Part shown: piece by piece, positions 11,477 through 20,059 of the stretch
Layout: each line of letters begins with the position of its first letter
Numbering within the stretch: the stretch's first letter is position 1
Translations under genes and position numbers: made by a program
The notes under the pieces: generated by a model
The model's database searches: none
What the model was told of the DNA's origin: nothing
Seen by the model: the letters and a program-made list of their open reading frames with translations, nothing else
Source of the DNA: Panorpa germanica
Taxonomy: Eukaryota; Arthropoda; Insecta; Mecoptera; Panorpidae
Assembly: GCA_963678705.1 (NCBI GenBank)
Contig: OY783205.1
Span: forward strand, 3,534,001 to 3,598,000
Length of the DNA stretch: 64,000 bases
Direction: 5' to 3'

Positions 11477-11752
11477 TTAATCATTAAGAATCCAATCAAG
11501 TGAGTCTTGGCTCTCATATCCAGGGTCTCCAAATTCAGATATAAAAAGTAACCCGGCTCTAAAAGTTTCACAGAAATTATTCTGATTGATTATAATTTCA
11601 TCAAAGAATTTAAATTGATTAAACATATTTAAATCTATTAACAAATGACACTGTAATCCACAATTTAACTTTAAATCAATGCCTAAATTAAATTTATTTG
11701 GTATATATATTATGTTTAAATATATCTTACTTATATTATCAATTAATATCAA
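11477..11752 (-). CDS. Conserved 91-codon ORF near element terminus (arm B), unknown
   Basis: Open frame of 91 codons whose first codon in the window is TTG, not ATG; the first ATG is internal (residue 43). It is therefore more likely the 3' end of a longer lost gene or an exon than a complete gene. Hydrophobic N-half, then FDEIIINQNNFCETFRAGLL and an acidic tail ending DSLDWILND. Identical in arms C and D (47059-47334, 63466-63741). No family recognised. Confidence 0.3.
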   Translation of the reverse strand: MILIDNISKIYLNIIYIPNKFNLGIDLKLNCGLQCHLLIDLNMFNQFKFFDEIIINQNNFCETFRAGLLFISEFGDPGYESQDSLDWILND

Positions 11753-12251
11753 TAATAACTAAATAAATAAAAGAATTATATACATTTTAAATTTTTATAT
11801 ATTATAAATTAAGTAATTACAATAGTTTTGATATTTCTTCTAATATATACGACATGTTTGAAATTATTATCATTTTGCTGACGCCGGCTAACACGTGTGC
11901 TTCAAGTTACATTCGAAGGAATGCGTTATAAATACACTGTTATAAATAATTTAACACTGTCATAATCTTATAACCAATAACAAATCAAACATAAGAATTA
12001 ATATCGGTATCTCACTCTTTACCATTAGATATTAATTATTACACACGTAATACTTATTATCGCTATCTCACTCTTTCATATTACCCCACTATTACCCCCC
12101 CCCCCATTGTCTAGCCACGCCACCTCACTCCCCACCCCACCCTTACCCCCTTTTACATTCTTCCAAGTCTAGCCACGCCCCCAATAACCCTGTAAAAATA
12201 ATTTCCAACTCATAGTATGATTTAAGCCAGAAACGGCCCTCCTCATCTACT
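11753..12251. repeat. Terminal region of element 1 (right end)
   Basis: Last ~0.5 kb of the element. It has paired sub-terminal words (TCTAGCCACGCC at ~12111 and ~12170), a C run at ~12096-12108, and a repeated TATCTCACTCTTT motif (~12008, ~12063). Similarity with the reverse complement of 46560 onward stops at 12251, which defines the end. No gene seen. Confidence 0.7.
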
Positions 12252-12477
12252 TCCTTCTCATCCTCGACCTGTATTTCAATCACATAACACCAATATAAAT
12301 GAAAAATGTCATTTAAGAGATATTAAATTGTGTAATATTTGTTATTTTCAACAAAAAGAAATTGCCTTTATTGCATGTGGACACATTATTGCATGCATTA
12401 AATGTTCCGTATCCTTAAAAAAATGTCCAAAGTGTTATATGCCATACAATGGCTTAATGAAAATTTCCATTGTTTAA
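12226..12477 (+). pseudogene. IAP-type RING finger fragment
   Basis: Open frame without an ATG, ending at TAA 12475-12477. From ~12340 it encodes CNICYFQQKEIAFIACGH..ACIKCSVSLKKCPKC, spacing C-x2-C-x11-C-x-H-x3-C-x2-C-x6-C-x2-C, followed by a short hydrophobic tail. That spacing and a C-terminal position are typical of the RING domain of inhibitor-of-apoptosis proteins (insect and insect-virus IAPs), an E3 ubiquitin ligase domain. No BIR domain is visible upstream because the Polinton terminus (12251) lies only ~90 bp before the RING. The element may have inserted next to or into this gene, or this may be a last exon. Host or viral origin cannot be decided. Confidence 0.6.
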
Positions 12478-12841
12478 CAAAAAAAAAAAACCAAGAAAAA
12501 CCAAAAAAAAACAACTTTAAACCACACAAAGGAATGTGTTGATAAGATACCGTTTTTATTTAATTTTTAATTGGCATAAACCGCAAAAAAATATATATGT
12601 TTCCGTGGAAATTTCCATTGTTTAACAAAAAAAACCAAAAAAAACAACTTTAAACCACACAAAGAAATGTGTTGATAAGATACCGTTTTTATTTAATTTT
12701 TAATTGGTATAAACCGCAAAAAAATATATGTTTCCAGTGGAAATTTCCATTGTTTAACAAAAAAAACAAGTTTAAACCACACGCCCACACACAAAAAAAT
12801 AGTTTTTAATTGGCATAAACCACAAAAATAATCTATGTTTC
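12456..12841. repeat. Three-copy tandem repeat after the RING fragment
   Basis: Units starting GAAATTTCCATTGTTTAAC at ~12460, ~12607 and ~12739, each with an A-rich run, AACCACAC, and (copies 1 and 2) TGTTGATAAGATACCG, then TTTTTAATTGG, CATAAACC and a TATGTTTCC end. The first unit begins inside the last codons of the RING frame, so the duplication includes the 3' end of that ORF. Confidence 0.75.
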
Positions 12842-12951
12842 CGGTATATAATTGTCACAGGAAGGGGAGGGGGGTGGGGGGCTTGTACAATTTTTTTTTT
12901 TTTTTACCAAGGAAAAAAATTATAAAGAAGTGGAGGGGGTTGAAAAATGTA

Positions 12952-12959
12952 TATATAAG
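12952..12959 (+). promoter_or_regulatory. Possible TATA box of the 13040 ORF
   Basis: TATATAAG about 85 bp upstream of the ATG at 13040, in otherwise A/T- and G-rich non-coding sequence. Position is plausible for an insect or insect-virus promoter with a short leader. No initiator could be chosen with confidence. Confidence 0.3.
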
Positions 12960-13039
12960 TTCATGTTAACAATGATCTATTAATTAGTACATTGTTTACC
13001 GCTAAAAGTAATTGATCGTTGGGACTAGAAGAAAAAAAT

Positions 13040-13339
13040 ATGGATCTTTTGGAAAAATTAAATAATCTCGCTGCACAAAAGGAAGTAAGGGTTCTATCAA
13101 GCATGGAAGCCGGATCCTATTACAAAATTCTAAATTTCCAAGCAACCGATGGCCGTTATGGAAAAAAAGGAGTAATGATGGAACTTGAAGATTTCTATGT
13201 TTTCCTGGGTCAACGCTTTAAGAAATTAATGGAGGACAAAGACCTACCTAGATTAAACGAAGAAGCACGTGAAGGAAATCTAAAACTACACATCATCAGA
13301 CAAACTGGAACTAATACCCATTTTTCATTTGTATGTTAA
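13040..13339 (+). CDS. Small unknown protein (99 aa)
   Basis: ATG ORF (the in-frame TTG at 13019 is less likely as start). Product: an N-terminal helix (MDLLEKLNNLAAQKE), then YYKILNFQATDGRYGKKGVM, a ...VFLGQRFKKLM segment, and a C-terminal strand-rich part (LKLHIIRQTG). The pattern of a short beta-rich core with YGKKG and VFLxxRF recalls small OB-fold-like proteins found repeatedly in arthropod genomes and virus-like elements, but I cannot name the family. Codon use and an open frame with few rare features suggest a real or recently lost gene. Neighbours are the IAP-type RING fragment upstream and a duplicated GC-loop hairpin downstream. No intron evident. Confidence 0.5.
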   Translation: MDLLEKLNNLAAQKEVRVLSSMEAGSYYKILNFQATDGRYGKKGVMMELEDFYVFLGQRFKKLMEDKDLPRLNEEAREGNLKLHIIRQTGTNTHFSFVC

Positions 13340-13480
13340 GTTAATATAATAATATTTTTTTCATTGATATAAAAATATATACACAACAAAAAAAATGTAA
13401 ATATAAATACTGTAATATACTTAATATAAACTTTAATCACACCACTAAAAATGAAGGGTTGGGGTGTGTGTGTGTGTGTA
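13340..13480. other. AT-rich spacer with TG microsatellite
   Basis: 3' flank of the 99-codon ORF followed by GGGGTGTGTGTGTGTGTATG leading into the duplicated hairpin. Nothing else seen. Confidence 0.5.
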
Positions 13481-13734
13481 TGTGTGTGGTGGTTTTCTTA
13501 TCAGAAGGGTTATGTTAGCGGGGGGCCCCGCTAGCAAGCTTGTAGTAGGTCTAGAAAAATGCTTAGCCACCACCACTACACAACCTCAGCCATCAAAAAA
13601 TTAATAAGTGTATATATTTTTATATGAAGTGTGTGTGTGGTGGTTTTCTTATCAGAAGGGTTATGTTAGCGGGGGGCCCCGCTAGCAAGCTTGTAGTAGG
13701 TCTAGAAAAATGCTTAGCCACCACCACTACACAA
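13481..13734. repeat. Duplicated ~103-bp hairpin sequence
   Basis: Two nearly identical copies (13481-13583 and ~13632-13734, 151 bp apart). Each has outer arms GTGTGTGGTGG...CCACCACCACTACACA that pair with one bulge, an intermediate TTTTC/GAAAA pairing, and a perfect apical stem TAGCGGGG-GG-CCCCGCTA. The GC-rich tip stands out in this AT-rich region. Parvovirus-type telomeres have this kind of folded form, but no parvovirus gene is seen nearby, so a MITE or simple hairpin duplication is equally possible. Confidence 0.7.
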
Positions 13735-13994
13735 ATTTTTTTTTTTTTCACATAATATATATATGTATAACCAATAAAAATGTATTTTTTTTTTAATATT
13801 TACAATAAAACAAAAATTATCCTAGTTTTTTAACAACAAAAAAGTGTTTTATTTCAAATTATATGTTTTTATTTTTTTTTTTTTACCTATGATTTATTCC
13901 GTTCTATGTTGTTCAATTCTGCATTGTTTTTATTTTTTTTACCTGTGATTTATACCGTTCTATGTTGTTCGCGAGAAATTTTACCTTTGATGTT
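13735..13994. repeat. T-rich low-complexity with a short duplication
   Basis: Homopolymer T runs, and a direct duplication of TTTTACCTATGATTTATTCC / TTTTACCTGTGATTTATACC followed by GTTCTATGTTGTTC (about 13880 and 13938). No gene. Confidence 0.5.
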
Positions 13995-14095
13995 GTTCTC
14001 ACGAGAATCGAACTCGAAGCGCGAATAGGGTGTTATAGAATATTTTTTTTTTTAACACAACTTAACCAACTAAGCCATCCTAGGTGGCACAATAT
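13995..14095 (-). ncRNA. tRNA-like / SINE-head fragment
   Basis: On the minus strand an A-box-like TGGCTTAGTTGG (14077-14066) and a B-box-like GAGTTCGATTCT (14015-14004) are separated by ~50 nt including a T-run-derived A tract. These are the internal Pol III promoter elements of tRNA genes. The acceptor stem does not pair convincingly, so this is a tRNA-derived SINE head or a tRNA pseudogene, not a working tRNA. Confidence 0.4.
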
Positions 14096-14179
14096 TTACA
14101 TGTTAATAAAATTCTTTCATTTCAACCAAACAACCAGTAGTTGTCAAAATGTTAGTAAACAATTCGTAATACAGACTTT

Positions 14180-14470
14180 TTTACACACACACACACACAC
14201 ACACACCTGACCCCTCACGACACAACCCTCTGACCAACCCCACACCGACACCTACCACACACACAGACAGACAGACACCTACCCCACCCATACACCTGAC
14301 ACACACACACCTGCTGCTGCTGATAACTGACCTACCCCACACACCTGAACAACCCCCTTGACCACCCCCCTGACAACACCACCCCCCTTGACCACCCCTG
14401 ACAACAACCACCCTTCAACAACAACCCTTAACCCCACCCCTGGGTGACCTTGAACCCTGTGACCTTGACC
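14180..14470. repeat. CA/CCC-rich simple sequence
   Basis: (AC)n at 14184-14206 followed by degenerate ACACC/CCCC/TGACC sequence to ~14470. The long open frames across it are low-complexity artefacts. Confidence 0.75.
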
Positions 14471-14650
14471 TACATGACAAGATAATGACAAGATAACCAC
14501 AACTGATAACAGGGTGTCATCCTTACGGTTATCTACATGACAAGATAATGACAAGATAACCACAACTGATAAGAGGGTGTCATCCTTTCGGTTATCTACA
14601 TGACAAGATAATGACAAGATAATGACAAGATAACTAAGGTGTCATCCTTC
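14470..14650. repeat. 63-64 bp tandem repeat
   Basis: Units start CTACATGACAAGATAATGAC at ~14470, ~14533 and ~14597, with ACCACAACTGATAA and GTGTCATCCTT.CGGTTAT in each. The last partial unit (GTGTCATCCTTCCGGTT) runs up to the presumed Helitron 5' end. Confidence 0.7.
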
Positions 14651-15190
14651 CGGTTGGCCCAGGATCCCTATAACTTATCTACTATAACTCCAGAACGCAC
14701 GAACCGATTTCCACGGTTTTGCATTCGTTGGGAAGGTCTCGGGCTCCGTGAGGTTTATAGCAAAGAAAATTCAGGAATTCAGGAAAAATTTCAACAGAGA
14801 AGCGGAAAAATCTTTTTTCACATACAGCGCCTACTCTGATACATAGCATATATACAAACCAATATTTTAAGTAGACCGGTGTTTTAAGTAGTAGGCGCCG
14901 GTGCGTGATACATTGTTTGACAGCTGCTCATTATTCTCTGCTCAGTTAATTAATTTCATGTGACAAACCGGTATTGTGTTCATTGTGAAATTGTGAAAAA
15001 AAAGTTAAAAAAATAAGTTATTCATTTCCTAACATTTAAATTGGAAACCATCAAATCAATCACGTGTATTGTGCAAATTTTTATTCAATTTCAACAGCAG
15101 GCATTTGTCTTTAAGGTGGTAAGTTGAACTGTGTAAATTATGTGGATCGTGCATTTAAGGTTACATTCACCACTCTGTCCATAGTCCAAA

Positions 15191-18100
15191 ATGCCTAGAG
15201 GACGACGTGCGAACATCGGCCGCCGCGCAAGACATGCAAGCCAGCAACAACTGTATTCACAGAACTTAAGCGAAGAAAGACAAAATATAATAACAGAAAA
15301 TGCCCGATTGAGACAACGCGTGAGCACACGAAGATCATTGGCATCATACAATCGCTTGGCATTCCAATATGATCCCACTGCGAACTACAGTGATGATGAA
15401 AATTTAGATATTGGACGAACGACGACTATATGCCGATATTGCAATGCGTTAAAGTTCAAAAGAGAAACGGCTGGATTGTGCTGTGCAAGTGGAAAAGTCA
15501 AACTGGATCCATTACTTACACCACCACAGCCACTGAAACCATTGTTCGATGGAAGTTATCCCGATTCCAGCCATTTTCTTCTACACATCCTTGAATACAA
15601 TAACTGCTTTCGCATGACTTTCTTTGGAGCTAATATCATTCGAGAAGGCGGCTTCATGCCGACTTGCAAGGTAAAAGATACAACACACATAACCAATCGC
15701 TCACACCAACACAATGAATTGCAGCACATAACAACTACATATACACCACACACTACACCATCACACGATCAGAAGTTACACCGTATTCTTCAACAAATGA
15801 TTGTTTGCAATTACAGATACAAGGACAAATATATCATTTTGCATGGTTCAATGGTGCCAACACCAGATGAACCGCATCAATTTCTGCAAATATATTTCAT
15901 TTCGTCGATGGTGGATCAGCTGAATGTGCGGTGCAATATACAGGGAACACAACAGTTAAAGAGACGAATTATTGAACAGTTGCAAGCATTTTTTCACGCT
16001 AATAATGCTGTGGTTAATATGTTCAAAACAGCATTGGAACGAATGCCATCGGATACGCACAAATTTGTCATAAGAGCGGATTGTACCCCAACAGGTGAAC
16101 ATGTGCGAAGATTCAATGCTTCCACCGTTAATGATGTTGCTGCAATTATTGTTGGCGATCCAACTAAATCGCGAGACATTGTCGTTCAGCGAAGAAGCAA
16201 TATCATGCATCGTGTTAACGAGACACATCGTTTGTACGATGCGTTACAATATCCAATCATTTATTGGCAAGGGCAAGACGGATACGACATCACGTTGAAG
16301 ATGGTCGTAGAAGATCCAATTACTGGTACAATATTCACACACTAATTATTGCTATTATTGCTATTATTGGTTTCCATTAACAATTCATTTAATTTTGCAT
16401 TTTCAGGTGTATTAACGAATAAAAATCTAAGCGCAATGAATTACTATGCGTATCGTATAATGATTCGTACACATGAGGAGAATGTCATTCTGAAGTGCCG
16501 TCGGCTATTCCAGCAATTCGCTGTCGACATGTATGTCAAAGTCGAGACCGAACGTTTAGCATTCATCCGATTCAATCAGGCAAAGCTACGATCTGAGGAC
16601 TATATACACTTGCGTGATGCTATTCATTCAGATGGTGATGTTCAGAATATTGGACGTCTGACGATTCTCCCATCATCTTACATCGGAAGCCCACGACACA
16701 TGCACGAATACGCTCAAGACGCTATGACGTACGTGCGAAATTATGGAACTCCGGATTTATTTATTACGTTCACATGCAATCCGAAGTGGACGGAAATTGA
16801 ACGTGAGTTGGAACCGGGCCAAAAACCGCAAGATCGCCATGACATAATCGCCAGAGTATTTCAGCAAAAACTCAAGGTTATGATGGATGTGCTTACTAAG
16901 TATCGAGTTTTTGGTGACACACGTTGTTATATGTACTCGGTGGAATGGCAGAAGCGTGGACTACCTCATGCTCATATCCTAATTTGGTTGCTAAACAAAT
17001 TACATTCAAATGAAGTGGATGACATCATATCAGCTGAAATTCCTGATCCAGTCACTGATCCCCATCTACACGACATTGTGACGACACAGATGGTGCATGG
17101 ACCGTGCGGTGCATTAAATCCATTATCGCCTTGCATGGCTGATGGAAAGTGCACAAAACGATATCCGCGACCGTTAGTTGCTGAAACAGTCACAAGGAAC
17201 GATGGATATCCAGTTTATCGTCGGCGTTCAAAAGAAGATAATAGTCGAACTATTAAAGTTAAAGTTAAAAATCAAGAGATTGAGATCGGAAATGAATTCA
17301 TTGTACCATATTGCCCGCTGCTATCACGAATTTTCAAAACACATGCAAACGTTGAGAGTTGTCATTCGGCCAAATCAATCAAGTATTTGTGCAAGTACGT
17401 CACAAAAGGCAGCGACATGGCTGTGTTTGGTATTGCGTCGGAAAATGCGAATGACGAAATCAGCAACTTCCAAATGGGCAGATACGTCAGTACTAATGAA
17501 GCACTGTGGCGATTATTGTCATTTCAAATTCATGAAAGATATCCTACAGTTGTACATTTAGCAGTGCATTTGGAAAATGGCCAAAGAGTTTACTTCACTG
17601 AGGCTAATGCGGCACAACGAGCTGAGAGACCACCATCGACAACATTGACTAGCTTCTTTGCAATGTGTGAAGCAGATCCATTCGCAGCGACGCTGATGTA
17701 CGTTGAAATGCCCAAGTATTACACTTGGAATCAATCAACAAAGAAATTCCAACGTCGCAAACAAGGAACCCCAGTTCCAGATTGGCCACAGGTGTTTTCC
17801 ACTGATGCACTAGGTCGCATGTATACTGTTCATCCTAGAAATGATGAATGTTTTTATTTGCGACTGCTGTTGGTAAATGTACGTGGACCAAAATCATTTG
17901 CGCATTTGAAAACTGTGAATGGCCACCAATGCCAAACATATCGAGAAGCATGTCAACTATTGGGTTTGCTGGAGAACGATTCTCATTGGGATTTAACATT
18001 TGCGGATTCAGTTGTTTAATCAAATGCGTACCAAATACGAACGCTGTTCGCAATTATCATCACCACATGTTTTCCTTCACAACCAATTTAGTTATGGAAC

Positions 18101-19738
18101 AAATACAAAGACGACATATGTGAAGATATCTTGCATCGCTTGCGCATTCAAACGAATAATCCTGACATCCAAATTACCGATGAAATCTACAATGAAGGAT
18201 TGATTCTGATTGAGGATCAATGCTTGACTATTGCAAACAAGCTACTGATTGAAGTAGGAATGATTGCGCCAAATCGATCGATGCACGATGCATTCAACCA
18301 AGAATTAAATAGAGAGCTGCAATACAATGTTGATACATTGCAGGAATTCGTTCGAAATAATGTGCCGTTGCTGAATGAACAGCAAAAACAAGTATACGAA
18401 ACATTAATGCAAGCGGTGGACAATAATACTGGTGGTCTATTCTTCCTGGACGCACCTGGAGGAACAGAGAAAACATTTGTCATTTCATTGATTTTGGCCA
18501 CTATTCGATCAAGATGTAACATAGCTTTAGCGTTAGCATCATCTGGAATTGCGGCGACTCTTCTAGATGGCGGTCGTACTGCACATTCTGCGCTTAAGTT
18601 GCCACTCAATTTAAACACAATTGATACTCCAGCATGCAATATTTCCCGATCCAGTGCAATGGGAAAATTATTGATGCAATGCAACCTCATTGTTTGGGAT
18701 GAGTGCACAATGGCACATAAGAAATCACTTGAAGCACTTAACTTCACACTGAAGGATCTTCGGCGAAATAACAACATCTTTGGCGGCTTGATGATATTGT
18801 TGGCAGGCGATTTCAGGCAGACGTTGCCAGTAATTCCCCGTGGAACGCCTGCAGATGAATTGAATGCTTGCCTGAAGGCATCACCTTTATGGAATAACGT
18901 AAAAACATTATCGCTAACCACTAATATGAGAGTTCAACTTCAAAACGATCAAAGTGCTGCACAATTTTCCAAACAATTGTTAGCTGTTGGAAATGGAAAA
19001 GTCCCAGTTAATGCGACATCTGGATTAATTACTCTTACAAACGACTTTTGCCGATTTGTAGACTCTCAATTTGCTCTTATTGAAAATGTTTTCCCAAACA
19101 TTAGTGAGAATTATCAGAATTATGCTTGGTTAAGTCAACGAGCAATTCTTGCCGCAAAGAATAATGATGTACACGCACAGAATTTCACCATTCAATCAAA
19201 AATTGCTGGCGATTTGGTGACATACAAATCCGTTGATTCCATAACAAATCCCGATGATGTAGTAAATTATCCAACGGAGTTTTTGAACTCTCTGGAGTTA
19301 CCAGGATTTCCACCACATAACTTGCAACTCAAAGTTGGTACAAATATTATGATATTGCGTAATTTGAATCCACCGCGACTTTGCAACGGTACTCGACTTT
19401 CGATAAAAACACTTATGCCGAATTTGATTGAGGCAACCATTATTAACGGAAAGTACGCAGGTGAAAATGTATGTATTCCTCGAATACCAATGATTCCGAC
19501 TGATCTTCCGTTTGACTTCAAACGATTGCAATTTCCAGTTCGCCTTGCGTTCGCAATGACAATTAACAAGTCGCAAGGCCAATCGCTTAGTGTTTGCGGG
19601 ATAAATTTAGAAAATCATTGTTTTTCACTTGGGCAGTTATACGTTGCGTGTTCACGAGTTGGGAAACCATCCGCTTTGTTTGTGTTAACGTCAGACCAAA
19701 AAACAAAAAATGTGGTTTACCAAAGAGCACTTCAATGA
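15191..19738 (+). pseudogene. Helitron Rep-helicase (two exons, two nonsense codons)
   Basis: Rolling-circle transposase of ~1490 codons. Exon 1 (15191-16325) has a Cys cluster (C81, C84, C97, C98: CRYCNALKF...GLCC). Exon 2 (16407-19738) has the HUH motif (LPHAHIL, HAH at 16967-16975), the Y-x3-Y nicking pair (KYLCKYVTKG, 17384-17398), then a Pif1-type helicase with Walker B (VWDECTMAHK) and a late motif (TINKSQGQSL). Two in-frame stops (TAA 18017-18019, TAG 18089-18091) lie between Rep and helicase without a frame change. The Walker A loop reads APGGTEKT where GGTGKT is expected (GAG at 18467-18469), which should abolish ATP binding. So the copy is inactive though otherwise well preserved. 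Confidence 0.85.
16326..16406 (+). other. 81-bp intron of the Helitron gene
   Basis: GTACAATATTC donor at 16326 and the acceptor ...TTTTGCATTTTCAG ending 16406. Removing it joins the frame ending ...DPITG to VLTNKNLSAMN in phase 1 and bypasses the stop at 16343-16345. The intervening sequence is T-rich before the AG. Confidence 0.65.
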
Positions 19739-20059
19739 AACGGATAATTTGCGGACACGTATAACGCTTCGATTCAGTATTCACTTTGGATTCACTTTCA
19801 TTTACTTAGAGAAGTTCAACTAAATAACACTAATCGAAATGAATTCATTACTGTTGTGAAATGAAATAAAATTTTTCCTTTTTAAATATAAAACAAAACA
19901 AAAAATTTTCTTCATCTTTTAATCACCAAACGAAATGTTACATAAAACGAAACCATCTGATGGCGAAACGGAGTTCGCCGGGTTTGCTAGTAATATATAA
20001 TAATATAATAATAAATAGACAATATAAAATAAATATTTCACTTTCACGTATAAAAAGAG
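19739..20059. other. Helitron 3' UTR and short host spacer
   Basis: 19739-19990 is the untranslated 3' end of Helitron 1, with AATAAA at ~19865. 19991-20059 is AT-rich spacer before the poly(T) that marks the reversed non-LTR element. No gene. Confidence 0.6.

Larger units (their letters stand above)
1..12251. mobile_element. Palindromic Polinton/Maverick-type element, copy 1 (left part outside window)
   Basis: The sequence 1-4404 is repeated in reverse complement from 4405 onward. Integrase, polymerase pieces and small ORFs recur as mirror images about ~4507 (positions x and 9015-x). The right arm continues to 12251, where similarity to the second copy stops exactly at ...CTCATCTACT, so the terminus read inward is AGTAGATGAGG. 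By symmetry the left end lies about 3.2 kb before the window, giving a ~15.5-kb element of two ~7.8-kb arms. Polintons are normally 15-20 kb with TIRs of up to about 1 kb and carry PolB, integrase, ATPase, protease and capsid genes. Here only PolB remnants and integrase are recognised, and the inverted repeat takes up the whole element. The six bases after the end (TCCTTC, 12252-12257) are the predicted target duplication. Confidence 0.8.
14665..19990 (+). mobile_element. Helitron 1 (full length, with RepHel gene)
   Basis: The 3' end is clear: hairpin GGCGAA-ACGGAG-TTCGCC (19962-19979), then GGGTTTG and CTAG (19987-19990) followed by host T. The 5' end is placed at TCCCTATAACTTATC (14665) after host A, which suits the A|T insertion rule of Helitrons, but it is less certain. 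The element carries one Rep-helicase gene (15191-19738). It is a different subfamily from the Helitrons at 34584-37082 and 61087-63087: its 3' hairpin differs, and the proteins are related but clearly diverged. Confidence 0.75.

Noticed and set aside
1..12251. Palindrome as an assembly or library hairpin artefact
   Set aside because: The arms differ at several points (NGCY/NGCN at ~1986, the loss near 4404, a Helitron only in arm D, a TGA only in arm C), which an artefactual mirror of one molecule would not show. Raw reads should still be checked.
13995..14095. Functional tRNA gene
   Set aside because: A- and B-box words are present but the acceptor stem does not pair and a long homopolymer sits in the body.
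14181..14617. Long minus-strand ORFs rich in Gly/Val/Cys
   Set aside because: Translations of CA/CCC microsatellite and 63-bp tandem repeats.
17835..19582. Overlapping ORFs on the strand opposite the Helitron gene and in its other frames
   Set aside because: Shadows of the RepHel reading frame without domains.
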